Positions 1 to 6,739 of a stretch of DNA of 12,423 nt are shown here, piece after piece. Numbering within the stretch: the first letter of the stretch is position 1; each line of letters begins with the position of its first letter. The stretch lies in assembly GCA_002314465.1 (NCBI GenBank), contig DCGA01000108.1:18551-30973 (forward strand), in the 5' to 3' direction. Under the pieces are notes generated by a model. The model saw only the letters and a program-made list of their open reading frames with translations, was not told the origin of the DNA and made no database searches. This DNA comes from a bacterium UBA1790. Lineage in GTDB: Bacteria > Bacteroidota > Bacteroidia > Bacteroidales > Muribaculaceae. The position numbers and the translations under genes were made by a program.

Positions 1-467
1 CGCTCTGTCTCGACGACTTCCCGTTCACGTTCATGCACCACGACGAGGACTACTGCGACGGTTTCATCAAGGTTCATGCTTTCAACTCCACCGATGTGGG
101 GGTGTGCTTTATGGCCGATATCGACGGCAAGCGCATTTTCCATGCGGGCGACTACAACTGTTGGCACTTTGAGCAGGAGCAGGGCGAGAAAGAAGTAAAG
201 AAGGCTGTGGGCGATTTTATGGTCATTCTGCGTGCCATCGAGGCCTACACCTCTCATGTCGACCTCGCTATGTTCCCCGTTATACCCAACATTGGCGGTG
301 ACTTTGCAATGGGCGCCCGCCTTTATCTTGAGGCTGTTCCCACTGCTCATTTCATCCCCATGCACACTTGGGGACGCGACCGCGAGGCTACCATGTTCCA
401 CCTCTATCCCTCGCCCCACGGCACGGTTTTTCATCCCCTGTTTGCTCCCGGTGAAATCACGATTTAA
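1..467 (+). CDS. MBL-fold metallo-hydrolase, UlaG-like (5' truncated)
   Basis: This is the C-terminal part of a metallo-beta-lactamase-fold hydrolase; the start lies before the window and the frame is open from base 3. About 154 residues are visible. They contain a strand of the form FMADIDGKRIFHAGDYN, where the HAGD element is the typical late metal-ligand segment of the fold, and near the end FIPMHTW, whose His is the usual last metal ligand of UlaG-like proteins. The N-terminal HxHxDH motif would be upstream and is not visible. Such proteins are cytoplasmic metal-dependent hydrolases of varied, often unknown substrate, so no reaction is assigned. The stop codon overlaps the stop codon region of the convergent transposase gene by 11 bp, and no terminator is visible between them. 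Family assignment is fairly firm; subfamily is inference. Confidence 0.8.
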   Translation, partial: LCLDDFPFTFMHHDEDYCDGFIKVHAFNSTDVGVCFMADIDGKRIFHAGDYNCWHFEQEQGEKEVKKAVGDFMVILRAIEAYTSHVDLAMFPVIPNIGGDFAMGARLYLEAVPTAHFIPMHTWGRDREATMFHLYPSPHGTVFHPLFAPGEITI

Positions 468-1476
468 CAATCTGTTCGCACAGGGAGTTTAGTATAAGGC
501 ATTGTTCTCTTGTGATTTTGTGTCTACCCATGTGATATTCCCAAGGACTGATAATTAACATGCGGCCCGATGCGCAAGCATCAAAACTCTCGCCTGCTGG
601 TTTGTAGTGTGGAGGGAAACCATTTTCCCTAAGTAAGATGATATTATATCCACGCTCAAGAGCTGTCCGCATTATCTTTTTCTCGGCCGGCGCTACAGCT
701 GCACTCACCAGTACACCACCGGTCTCTCCAGTATCAAGCCACTTTTGTATTAATGAATTTAGTTCTTGGTCTGTGTAGCGACGGTGAACGATCACCGCTA
801 TTTTTTGGGGAACGTTAAGAAGGAAGCGATTCCCCACCGCCTTACATTTGCGATTGTCAATTTCCACATTGTGCATCACGGTAAACAAGTCTGGATGCTT
901 TCGTTTTAGCAATAAGCGTCGTGGATTGTCATCAAGGTATCGTTTCCAACGATTGAGTTGGTCTCTGCCCTTTAGAATTTTATCGTTATAGCCGTTTTCA
1001 AATAGAAGAGGTTTCATGGCCGAGGGAAATCCTTCGGCAACACGACCGCCAGTTTGTAACATTTGTATAGTGTTTACCGGTTGTGTGGACGAGGAATTTC
1101 CCTCGGCTATTATCCTCCACAGTGCCCGGGTGCACCCTGTCTTAAATCCATAAACCACATTGCCCAAGTGCTTGCCTGGAGGCATAGCTGTCTTTACGTT
1201 AAGTATCATGTGGATGTGATCGGGCATGACACAGATTTTCCACACCTCTACCATAGGGTAGAAGAGGGAAATCTTGTTTATCTCCTCATTGATAATAGCT
1301 TTCCCCAACTGGCTGTGCTTAACACATGCTTGCATGTTTTCCTCAATCAGCGTGCCAAGTAGCGGCTTGCGGTCATTAACCACAAGTGTAATCATATAGA
1401 GGCCAGGTTCACGGTAGTTGTGCCACTGTCCTCGGCGTTTCATTGAGTGTTGTGTTTTGCTTTTAATCAGCGGCAT
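457..1476 (-). CDS. REP-associated tyrosine transposase (RAYT, Y1 HUH family) with C-terminal DprA-like extension
   Basis: This 339-aa protein resembles single-strand DNA transposases of the IS200/RAYT type, which nick DNA at REP palindromes through a Tyr and an HUH metal site. The N-terminal half has the typical opening (RRGQW, YREPGLYMITL) and the motif MPDHIHMIL at residues 84-92, with His87 and His89 as the HUH pair. The likely catalytic Tyr is Tyr163 in NGYNDKIL. Between them lies a linker with two related segments, AEGNSS (124-129) and AEGFPSA (147-153), encoded by an inverted DNA repeat. Residues about 222-312 form an added domain (VPQKIAVIV, GGVLVSAAVAPAEK, LISPWE-like end) that resembles the Rossmann-like core of DprA/SLOG proteins; this is inference. 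A longer frame opens at 1536, but that start overlaps the esterase gene; the ATG at 1476, 5 bp after the esterase stop, is preferred, with 1443 as an alternative. It is probably transcribed by read-through from the HAD-esterase operon. No IS-type terminal repeats were seen, as expected for RAYTs. Confidence 0.85.
   Translation of the reverse strand: MPLIKSKTQHSMKRRGQWHNYREPGLYMITLVVNDRKPLLGTLIEENMQACVKHSQLGKAIINEEINKISLFYPMVEVWKICVMPDHIHMILNVKTAMPPGKHLGNVVYGFKTGCTRALWRIIAEGNSSSTQPVNTIQMLQTGGRVAEGFPSAMKPLLFENGYNDKILKGRDQLNRWKRYLDDNPRRLLLKRKHPDLFTVMHNVEIDNRKCKAVGNRFLLNVPQKIAVIVHRRYTDQELNSLIQKWLDTGETGGVLVSAAVAPAEKKIMRTALERGYNIILLRENGFPPHYKPAGESFDACASGRMLIISPWEYHMGRHKITREQCLILNSLCEQIVKS
1019..1107. 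repeat. Inverted pair of REP-like palindromes inside the RAYT gene
   Basis: GCCGAGGGAAAT at 1019-1030 recurs exactly, inverted, as ATTTCCCTCGGC at 1096-1107. The first copy is half of a hairpin: GCCGAGGG, loop AAAT, CCTTCGGC (1019-1038, one G-T pair). The second copy also folds locally, with GAGG (1091-1094) against CCTC (1101-1104). The arrangement of two short hairpins in opposite orientation about 65 bp apart resembles a BIME-like REP doublet, but it sits in frame within the transposase gene and encodes the linker before the catalytic Tyr. No further copy was found by eye elsewhere in the window. Confidence 0.6.
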
Positions 1477-1481
1477 GTTGC

Positions 1482-2630
<1,149 letters not shown>

Positions 2631-3266
2631 TTAGTATTCCTTGTTAAGGGCTTCGTTAAGCATTTCTCGCCAGTCCTCGCCGTTGCCGGGCTGCAGTGTG
2701 TGGATGCCCAGTTCGGCGGCGGCCTTCACGTTGTGCGGACTGTCGTCGATAAAGATTGTTTCGTTGGGAACGGCTCCCTCGCCTTCGAGCATCATCTCGA
2801 AGATGCGCGCATCGGGTTTCATCACTTTGCACTCATAGCTAAGGTACAGCTTGTCAAAGTAGTGGTCCACGGGATTACCGTTGCCGTCAAAGTCCTTGCT
2901 GCGTGCCCACTGCATCATGTAGGGGTTGGTATTTGACAGCAGGCTCACGCGATAACCCTTACGGCGTAGTTCCTGTATTGCGTCGAGCGTGTACTGGTGC
3001 ATCTGCTTGTAATAACCGGTCCACCCATAGAGGCAGTCGTCATAGGTCATTTCCTTGCCTGCGAGTTCGCTCAGTTTGCTGCGGAACTCCTCGGCAGTGA
3101 TTTCGCCGGCTTCCAGTTGGCCGAAGATCCCCACCTGTGTAAATGCGTCAAGATAAGACTTGGCCTCGCCGAAACCTATCTCGTTAAAATGCTTAATGGC
3201 GCGGTTCTTGTCTATTTCAAACACTACACCGCCCAGGTCAAACACGATATTTTTAATTTTGCTCAT
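2631..3266 (-). CDS. HAD-family phosphatase, YihX-like (possible sugar-1-phosphate phosphatase)
   Basis: This is a cytoplasmic 211-aa HAD-superfamily (subfamily IA) hydrolase. Motif I is VFDLGGV with nucleophile Asp10; motif II is LLSNTN (109-114, Ser111); motif III has Lys150 in MKPDARIF; motif IV is FIDDSPHN with Asp174 and Asp175. A helical cap lies between motifs I and II (about residues 20-95). Motif I reads D-L-G rather than the usual D-x-D, so the general acid/base Asp is replaced by Gly12. E. coli YihX, a glucose-1-phosphate phosphatase, has a similar DLG motif, and the SNTN and MKP-AR-I segments also resemble it. That suggests sugar-phosphate removal, but the substrate is inference. 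It is the first gene of a compact minus-strand group (6 bp to the esterase). A -7 element TATCTTTG lies 24-31 bp upstream of the ATG. Confidence 0.85.
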   Translation of the reverse strand: MSKIKNIVFDLGGVVFEIDKNRAIKHFNEIGFGEAKSYLDAFTQVGIFGQLEAGEITAEEFRSKLSELAGKEMTYDDCLYGWTGYYKQMHQYTLDAIQELRRKGYRVSLLSNTNPYMMQWARSKDFDGNGNPVDHYFDKLYLSYECKVMKPDARIFEMMLEGEGAVPNETIFIDDSPHNVKAAAELGIHTLQPGNGEDWREMLNEALNKEY

Positions 3267-3289
3267 ATAATGTTTTCTTAAATGATTTA

Positions 3290-3297
3290 CAAAGATA
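3290..3297 (-). promoter_or_regulatory. -7 element of the HAD-esterase operon
   Basis: On the minus strand this reads TATCTTTG, an exact match to the Bacteroidetes -7 consensus TAnnTTTG, 24-31 bp before the HAD start codon. No clear TTTG -33 box lies 19-21 bp further upstream, so this is a weaker match than the divergent promoter beside it. Confidence 0.5.
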
Positions 3298-3316
3298 ACT
3301 ATTTTCTGGCATAGAA

Positions 3317-3348
3317 TTTGCCTATTGTATTATAAATTACTATTTTTG
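3317..3348 (+). promoter_or_regulatory. Bacteroidetes-type promoter of the 61-aa gene
   Basis: The -33 box TTTG (3317-3320) and the -7 box TATTTTTG (3341-3348) are separated by exactly 20 bp, a full match to the consensus of the Bacteroidetes primary sigma factor. Transcription would begin about 15 bp before the ATG at 3371. It is back to back with the HAD promoter in a 104-bp divergent region. Confidence 0.7.
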
Positions 3349-3370
3349 CAATACATTAACTAATTGGATC

Positions 3371-3556
3371 ATGGGACTTATCTACGAAAAGAAGAAAGAC
3401 GACGAAGTCGATGCAATTGACTTCATGAAGGTTGCCGAGGCACAACGAGCTTCACAGAACGTCGTGGCCGGAGAGGTTGTATCGCCATTGCCCTACGACG
3501 TGGAGAAAAAGCGACAGGTCAATCGCACTATAGAAAAAGAGCAGCGCCCCAAGTGA
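3371..3556 (+). CDS. Small charged hypothetical protein (61 aa)
   Basis: The family is not recognised. The 61-residue product is very hydrophilic and charged (KKKDDEVD near the start, EKKRQVNRTIEKEQRPK at the end), with no signal peptide, membrane segment or cysteine, so it is probably a soluble cytoplasmic protein, perhaps partly helical or disordered. Support for it being real comes from context: a consensus promoter lies directly upstream, codon composition resembles the neighbours, and a strong terminator hairpin lies at its end with the TGA in the loop. It stands alone, divergent from the HAD gene and convergent with butyrate kinase. No function is proposed. Confidence 0.65.
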   Translation: MGLIYEKKKDDEVDAIDFMKVAEAQRASQNVVAGEVVSPLPYDVEKKRQVNRTIEKEQRPK

Positions 3557-3572
3557 GCGCTGCTCTTCGTTT
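3537..3572. terminator. Bidirectional intrinsic terminator overlapping the 61-aa gene's stop codon
   Basis: A perfect 11-bp stem AAGAGCAGCGC (3537-3547) / GCGCTGCTCTT (3557-3567) encloses a 9-base loop that contains the TGA stop codon of the small gene. It is followed by CGTTTT on the plus strand and by CTTTTTC on the minus strand, so it can end both the small gene's transcript and the convergent ptb-buk transcript. Confidence 0.75.
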
Positions 3573-3631
3573 TGTATATAGCAGTTTCATTCCATGAAAA
3601 AGGAATTTCTTTTAGGTACACATCTTCCCCC

Positions 3632-3671
3632 TAAACCTTAAACCTTAAACCTTAAACCCTAAACCTTAAAC
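3632..3671. repeat. Telomere-like heptamer tandem repeat (TAAACCT)n
   Basis: There are five full units and one partial unit of the 7-bp TAAACCT: 3632-3638, 3639-3645, 3646-3652, 3653-3659 (variant TAAACCC), 3660-3666, then TAAAC. The last unit includes the stop codon of butyrate kinase (minus strand, 3666-3668), so the repeat would form the start of that mRNA's 3' untranslated region, read as AGGTTTA repeats. It lies about 65 bp from the terminator hairpin. The function is unknown. Confidence 0.85.
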
Positions 3672-4727
3672 ATATACCAACGGCACCACCTTGCCCTTGA
3701 GCACCGACATTGCATTCAGTGCCAGAGCCTCCAGTTCGTCCTCGCCGGGATACACATGGGTGGGAGCGAGCCACGACACGCGTTCCATGATGCGTTCCAC
3801 CAGGTATTCCCAGCGCGCCATACCTCCGGTTATGATAATGGCGTCAATTTTCCCCTTCAGCACAGCGGCCTGTGCCACGATGTTCTTGGCAATGTGGTAG
3901 GCCATCGCGTTAACATAGAAGGTTGCCTCTTCGTCGCCGTTCTTTATGCGCATTTCTACCTCGAGCATGTCATTGGTTCCCAGCAGTGCTGTGAGTCCTG
4001 CTTGTCCGGCTATGCGTTTGAGCAATTCGTCTTCGGTAAACCGACCGCTGTAGCACAGGCGTATGAGGTCTACAGCAGGAAGCGAACCGGCACGCTCGGG
4101 CGAGAACGGGCCTTCGCCGTCAAGGGCGTTGTTCACATCTACTGCCTTGCCATGGTCGTGCGCGGCGATTGAGATACCTCCGCCCAGATGGCACATGATG
4201 AGGTTAAGGTTCTCGTATGTGGTGTTATGCTCGCGGGCAAAACGGCGTGCCATGGCGCGTTGGTTGAGGGCGTGCCATATACAGATGCGCTTCATCAGTG
4301 GTGAACCGCACACACGGGCATAGTCGTTAAGTTCGTCGGTAACTCCGGGGTCGGCTATAAAACTGCGGCAGCCGGGTATCTCGCTGGCAATCTCATGGGC
4401 AATGATACACCCCAGGTCGCATGCGTGCTGGTGATCGGCGTTGCGGGCGTCGTATATCATCTTATCGTTCACCTCATACACGCCTCCGCTCAGGGGCTTG
4501 GTAAGTCCGCCGCGGCCTATTACCGCTTTGAACTCAAATGGTATCTCATTATTCTTGAGTTCATCGATAACCAGTTGTTTGCGAAATTCAAACTGGTCGG
4601 TTGCCTTTTCAAATTTCTCAAGGTCTTGTGCCTTGTGCTTTATGCTTTTTACAAGAATGGGTGTATAGTTGTCATACACTGCTATCTTGGTTGATGTAGA
4701 ACCGGGGTTAATAACAAGGATAAGCAT
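3666..4727 (-). CDS. buk: Butyrate kinase
   Basis: This cytoplasmic 353-aa enzyme of the acetate/butyrate kinase (ASKHA) family transfers phosphate between butyryl-phosphate (or a branched short-chain acyl-phosphate) and ADP, giving the acid and ATP (EC 2.7.2.7). The sequence opens with INPGSTSTKIAVY, the first phosphate-binding loop (Asn7). It then shows GRGGLTKPLSGGVYEVN (71-87), CHLGGGIS (179-186), the conserved DVNNALDGEGPFSPERAGSLP segment (197-217), and IITGGMA (298-304) for the adenosine site. Length matches the family (about 355). The ATG at 4727 is chosen because the ATP-loop strand MLILVINPG starts there; an ATG at 4781 would add 18 unusual residues and run into ptb. It lies 37 bp downstream of ptb, so the two form an operon. 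In Bacteroidales such pairs may also serve isobutyrate/isovalerate formation; the preferred acyl chain is not readable here. Confidence 0.95.
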   Translation of the reverse strand: MLILVINPGSTSTKIAVYDNYTPILVKSIKHKAQDLEKFEKATDQFEFRKQLVIDELKNNEIPFEFKAVIGRGGLTKPLSGGVYEVNDKMIYDARNADHQHACDLGCIIAHEIASEIPGCRSFIADPGVTDELNDYARVCGSPLMKRICIWHALNQRAMARRFAREHNTTYENLNLIMCHLGGGISIAAHDHGKAVDVNNALDGEGPFSPERAGSLPAVDLIRLCYSGRFTEDELLKRIAGQAGLTALLGTNDMLEVEMRIKNGDEEATFYVNAMAYHIAKNIVAQAAVLKGKIDAIIITGGMARWEYLVERIMERVSWLAPTHVYPGEDELEALALNAMSVLKGKVVPLVYV

Positions 4728-4764
4728 TTTTAATGGATTGTTTGGTTTGTTTATGGTGGTTATG

Positions 4765-5682
4765 TTATGCCTTGGGGGCAATCATGGCTGCTACAGCAAG
4801 GCTGTTATACTTCGACTGGGTGCTGTCGCTGCGCGACGACACCACCACGGGGGCAATGGTGCCTTGCAGCAAGCCTGCGGTCTGGGCACCGGCAAAGAGG
4901 GTGATGGTCTTGTAAAACGCGTTACCGGCCTCTATGTCGGGGAAAATGAGTGCATCGGCCTTTCCCTCGATGGGAGAGCAGATGCCCTTGGTGCTCATGC
5001 TCTCGGCGCAGCACGATGTCTTCACGTCGAGCGGACCGTCTACTATGCATTGGCCCAACTTGCCCTCATTCGCCATCTGGGCAATCTCCTTGTAGCCTAC
5101 GGTGAACGGGAAGTATTTCTCATTCACCTTCTCGCTGCAATGGATGAGCGAGATGCGCGGGCAATCGACGCCCATGCTGTGGCACACGTTTACCGCATAT
5201 TCCACCTGCTTGATGCGCTGCTCATGGGTGGGATAGGGGATTACCGCAGCGTCGGTAAACAACAGGAGTTTGTCGTAGGCGGGAATATCGGCTACTGTGA
5301 CGTGGGTCAGGATGTTGCCCTTAGGCAATATGCCGGTCTGCTTGTTCAGTACCGCATGGAGCAGGTTGTCGGTGTTGATAAGGCCTTTCATCAGCACGTC
5401 GGCTTGGGCCTCACGCACCAGCGCCACGGCTGCAGTTGCAGCTTCGTCGGGGGTAGTGGCTTCCACAAGGGTAATGTGTTCCTTATGCGTCTTATAGAAG
5501 TCTTGCGACTGGATTTCTTGGGCGCAGCCCACAAAGGTGGCTTCAATGAAGCCATCGGCAAGTGCTTGTTCCACAGCGTGCTGTGTAGATTCGTCGGCAG
5601 CCCACACTACGGCCACCTTTTTTCTCATACCCGTTTCGGCGAGATGCTTTGTTAGTTCGCCGAAGGTTTTTATACTCTTCAT
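4765..5682 (-). CDS. ptb: Phosphate butyryltransferase
   Basis: This 305-aa cytoplasmic enzyme of the phosphate acetyl/butyryltransferase family exchanges CoA for phosphate on butyryl-CoA or related acyl-CoAs (EC 2.3.1.19), making the substrate for the butyrate kinase encoded next. Recognisable segments are DVLMKGLINT (95-104), PKGNILTHVTV (120-130), DGPLDV (215-220), KADALIFPDIEAGN (241-254) and VVVSSRSDS (279-287), which carry the CoA/phosphate-site residues conserved in the family. Length is typical (about 300). The ATG at 5682 is taken as start; a TTG 15 bp upstream in frame is possible but less likely. A consensus promoter lies 39-69 bp upstream, and a perfect 14-bp palindrome further up may be an operator. 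No other butyrate-pathway genes are present in the window. Confidence 0.94.
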   Translation of the reverse strand: MKSIKTFGELTKHLAETGMRKKVAVVWAADESTQHAVEQALADGFIEATFVGCAQEIQSQDFYKTHKEHITLVEATTPDEAATAAVALVREAQADVLMKGLINTDNLLHAVLNKQTGILPKGNILTHVTVADIPAYDKLLLFTDAAVIPYPTHEQRIKQVEYAVNVCHSMGVDCPRISLIHCSEKVNEKYFPFTVGYKEIAQMANEGKLGQCIVDGPLDVKTSCCAESMSTKGICSPIEGKADALIFPDIEAGNAFYKTITLFAGAQTAGLLQGTIAPVVVSSRSDSTQSKYNSLAVAAMIAPKA

Positions 5683-5720
5683 ACGTATTAAGGTCAATCG
5701 GTTATCAAGTTAATGCAATG

Positions 5721-5751
5721 CAAAGATAAACCTTTTAAGGCGTCTTTCAAA
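5721..5751 (-). promoter_or_regulatory. Promoter of the ptb-buk operon
   Basis: On the minus strand, TTTG (5748-5751) and TATCTTTG (5721-5728) are separated by 19 bp, a full match to the Bacteroidetes -33/-7 consensus. The 5' untranslated region of ptb would be about 30 bp. Confidence 0.7.
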
Positions 5752-5777
5752 GAAAAATAACTGAAAAATATCTAATC

Positions 5778-5791
5778 ATGTTGTACAACAT
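5778..5791. promoter_or_regulatory. 14-bp perfect palindrome, candidate operator between ptb and the divergent gene
   Basis: ATGTTGTACAACAT is a perfect inverted repeat lying about 27 bp upstream of the ptb -33 box and 45 bp upstream of the -33 box of the divergent 215-aa gene. Placement upstream of both promoters suits an activator or shared regulator site. No regulator is encoded immediately beside it, and the binding protein is unknown. Confidence 0.45.
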
Positions 5792-5835
5792 ATTTCGTGA
5801 AATAAGTACTCGAATCTACTAAAACAGGCACATTT

Positions 5836-5867
5836 TTTGCATATATCATTTCATTATATTAACTTTG
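5836..5867 (+). promoter_or_regulatory. Promoter of the exported 215-aa protein gene
   Basis: TTTG (5836-5839) and TAACTTTG (5860-5867) are separated by 20 bp, a full consensus match. Transcription would start near 5874, leaving a leader of about 40 AT-rich bases before the ATG at 5916. Confidence 0.7.
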
Positions 5868-5915
5868 TCAAGAATCATAATTTTTTAATAACTAAAACTT
5901 ATATACTATAAGCCA

Positions 5916-6563
5916 ATGAAGAAGTATTTTGCTATCGTCACTGCTCTTGCCACTGCTGCTTGTGCTATGGCTTCTACTGTCGCCGAGCAAGGAAAATCGG
6001 TTAACGAACTCATTCCCGACGGGTGGGAGAGGGTACAGCCGGCCACTGGTGATGTCAATCATGATGGCATTAACGACCTTGTTGTAATTGCATTTCCTAA
6101 CGATGAAGACAAAATGTTTAAGCGCTACGATGGTTATGTCATTAACATGAACGAGCCCGTTGTCGCAGTGTATATGGGACAGACCGATGGCTCTTACCGG
6201 CTCTACCGCCAGGCTAACAACATTGTACCAGCACAGGACGAGTACAATTCCGTCGAGACTTTTGAGGTAAATGTCACTGCCAAGGGGGTGATAAATGTGG
6301 TTTATTCAACATTCTCGTCGGCCGGCAGCTGGAGCAACGACACTATGACCATGACCTATCGTTTCCAGGATGGCGACTTGTTCCTTATAGGTGAGACTAC
6401 CGAGGGTTTCGACCGCGCATCGCACGACACCGAGGTTTATAGCATCAACTATCTCACCGGCAAGGCTTGCACAACCATCAAGCGCAACAAGGGCCGCAGT
6501 CCTAAGGCAAAGTGGGAGAACCTGGGCAAGAAGCCTCTTGTTCCTTTTGGTTCAAATAAATGA
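5916..6563 (+). CDS. Exported protein of unknown function with FG-GAP-like calcium-loop motif
   Basis: This 215-aa protein has a Sec signal peptide (MKKYFAIVTALATAACAMA, probable cut after AMA), so it is periplasmic or secreted. The mature part has the segment GDVNHDGINDLVVI (45-58), which matches the Asp-rich calcium loop of FG-GAP/VCBS-type repeats, and a second half rich in beta-strand-like stretches (FSSAGSWSNDTMTMTYRFQDGDLFLIGE). Related exported proteins of this size are common as unnamed proteins in Bacteroidales, from general recollection; none has a role I can name. A start-site Cys or lipobox is not convincing (Cys16 lies inside the hydrophobic core), so a lipoprotein is less likely. 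It has its own promoter and terminator, and so is monocistronic, divergent from ptb-buk. Confidence 0.8.
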   Translation: MKKYFAIVTALATAACAMASTVAEQGKSVNELIPDGWERVQPATGDVNHDGINDLVVIAFPNDEDKMFKRYDGYVINMNEPVVAVYMGQTDGSYRLYRQANNIVPAQDEYNSVETFEVNVTAKGVINVVYSTFSSAGSWSNDTMTMTYRFQDGDLFLIGETTEGFDRASHDTEVYSINYLTGKACTTIKRNKGRSPKAKWENLGKKPLVPFGSNK

Positions 6564-6608
6564 CCCATGCTTTGTTGAAGAATCCCCCTTTTTATATCTT
6601 ATAATTAA

Positions 6609-6640
6609 CTCCCGACGGTACCTGCCGTTGGGAGTTTTTT
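6609..6640 (+). terminator. Intrinsic terminator after the 215-aa protein gene
   Basis: The stem CTCCCGACGG (6609-6618) / CCGTTGGGAG (6625-6634), 10 bp with one G-T pair and a 6-base loop, is followed by six T residues (6635-6640). Confidence 0.85.
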
Positions 6641-6652
6641 GTGCTTGAAAAT

Positions 6653-6678
6653 ATTTTATGCAAACGATTGCATAAAAT
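6653..6678. promoter_or_regulatory. 26-bp palindrome upstream of the Fur-family gene, candidate operator
   Basis: ATTTTATGCAA (6653-6663) and TTGCATAAAAT (6668-6678) are perfect 11-bp inverted arms around ACGA. AT-rich dyads of about this size are typical of Fur/Zur/PerR-family boxes, and it lies between the upstream terminator and the regulator gene, 62 bp before its ATG. Autoregulation is inference. It follows a separate T-tract terminator and has no T-run of its own, so it is unlikely to be another terminator. Confidence 0.5.
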
Positions 6679-6727
6679 GTATGGGATTATCCATCTAAGC
6701 ACCACACATTATTATATGGATATTGTA

Positions 6728-6735
6728 TATATTTG
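6728..6735 (+). promoter_or_regulatory. -7 element of the Fur-family gene
   Basis: TATATTTG matches TAnnTTTG and ends only 4 bp before the ATG at 6740. A TTTG box at the proper upstream distance is missing. If it is used, the transcript would begin at or next to the start codon (leaderless or nearly so). Confidence 0.4.
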
Positions 6736-6739
6736 CATT

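Noticed and set aside
3632..3671. CRISPR array or eukaryotic telomere contamination
   Set aside because: The units are 7 bp without spacers, and the repeat is continuous with bacterial genes on both sides, so neither reading fits.
4669..5655. A 328-codon plus-strand frame opposite ptb
   Set aside because: It covers the coding strand of a clearly identified phosphate butyryltransferase; the peptide has no family resemblance.
5714..5722. TGCAATGCA beside the ptb -7 box as a half-site of the Fur-family dyad
   Set aside because: It shares only TGCAA with the 26-bp palindrome, and the spacing differs (1 bp instead of a 4-bp core plus A-rich flanks), so chance similarity is likely.
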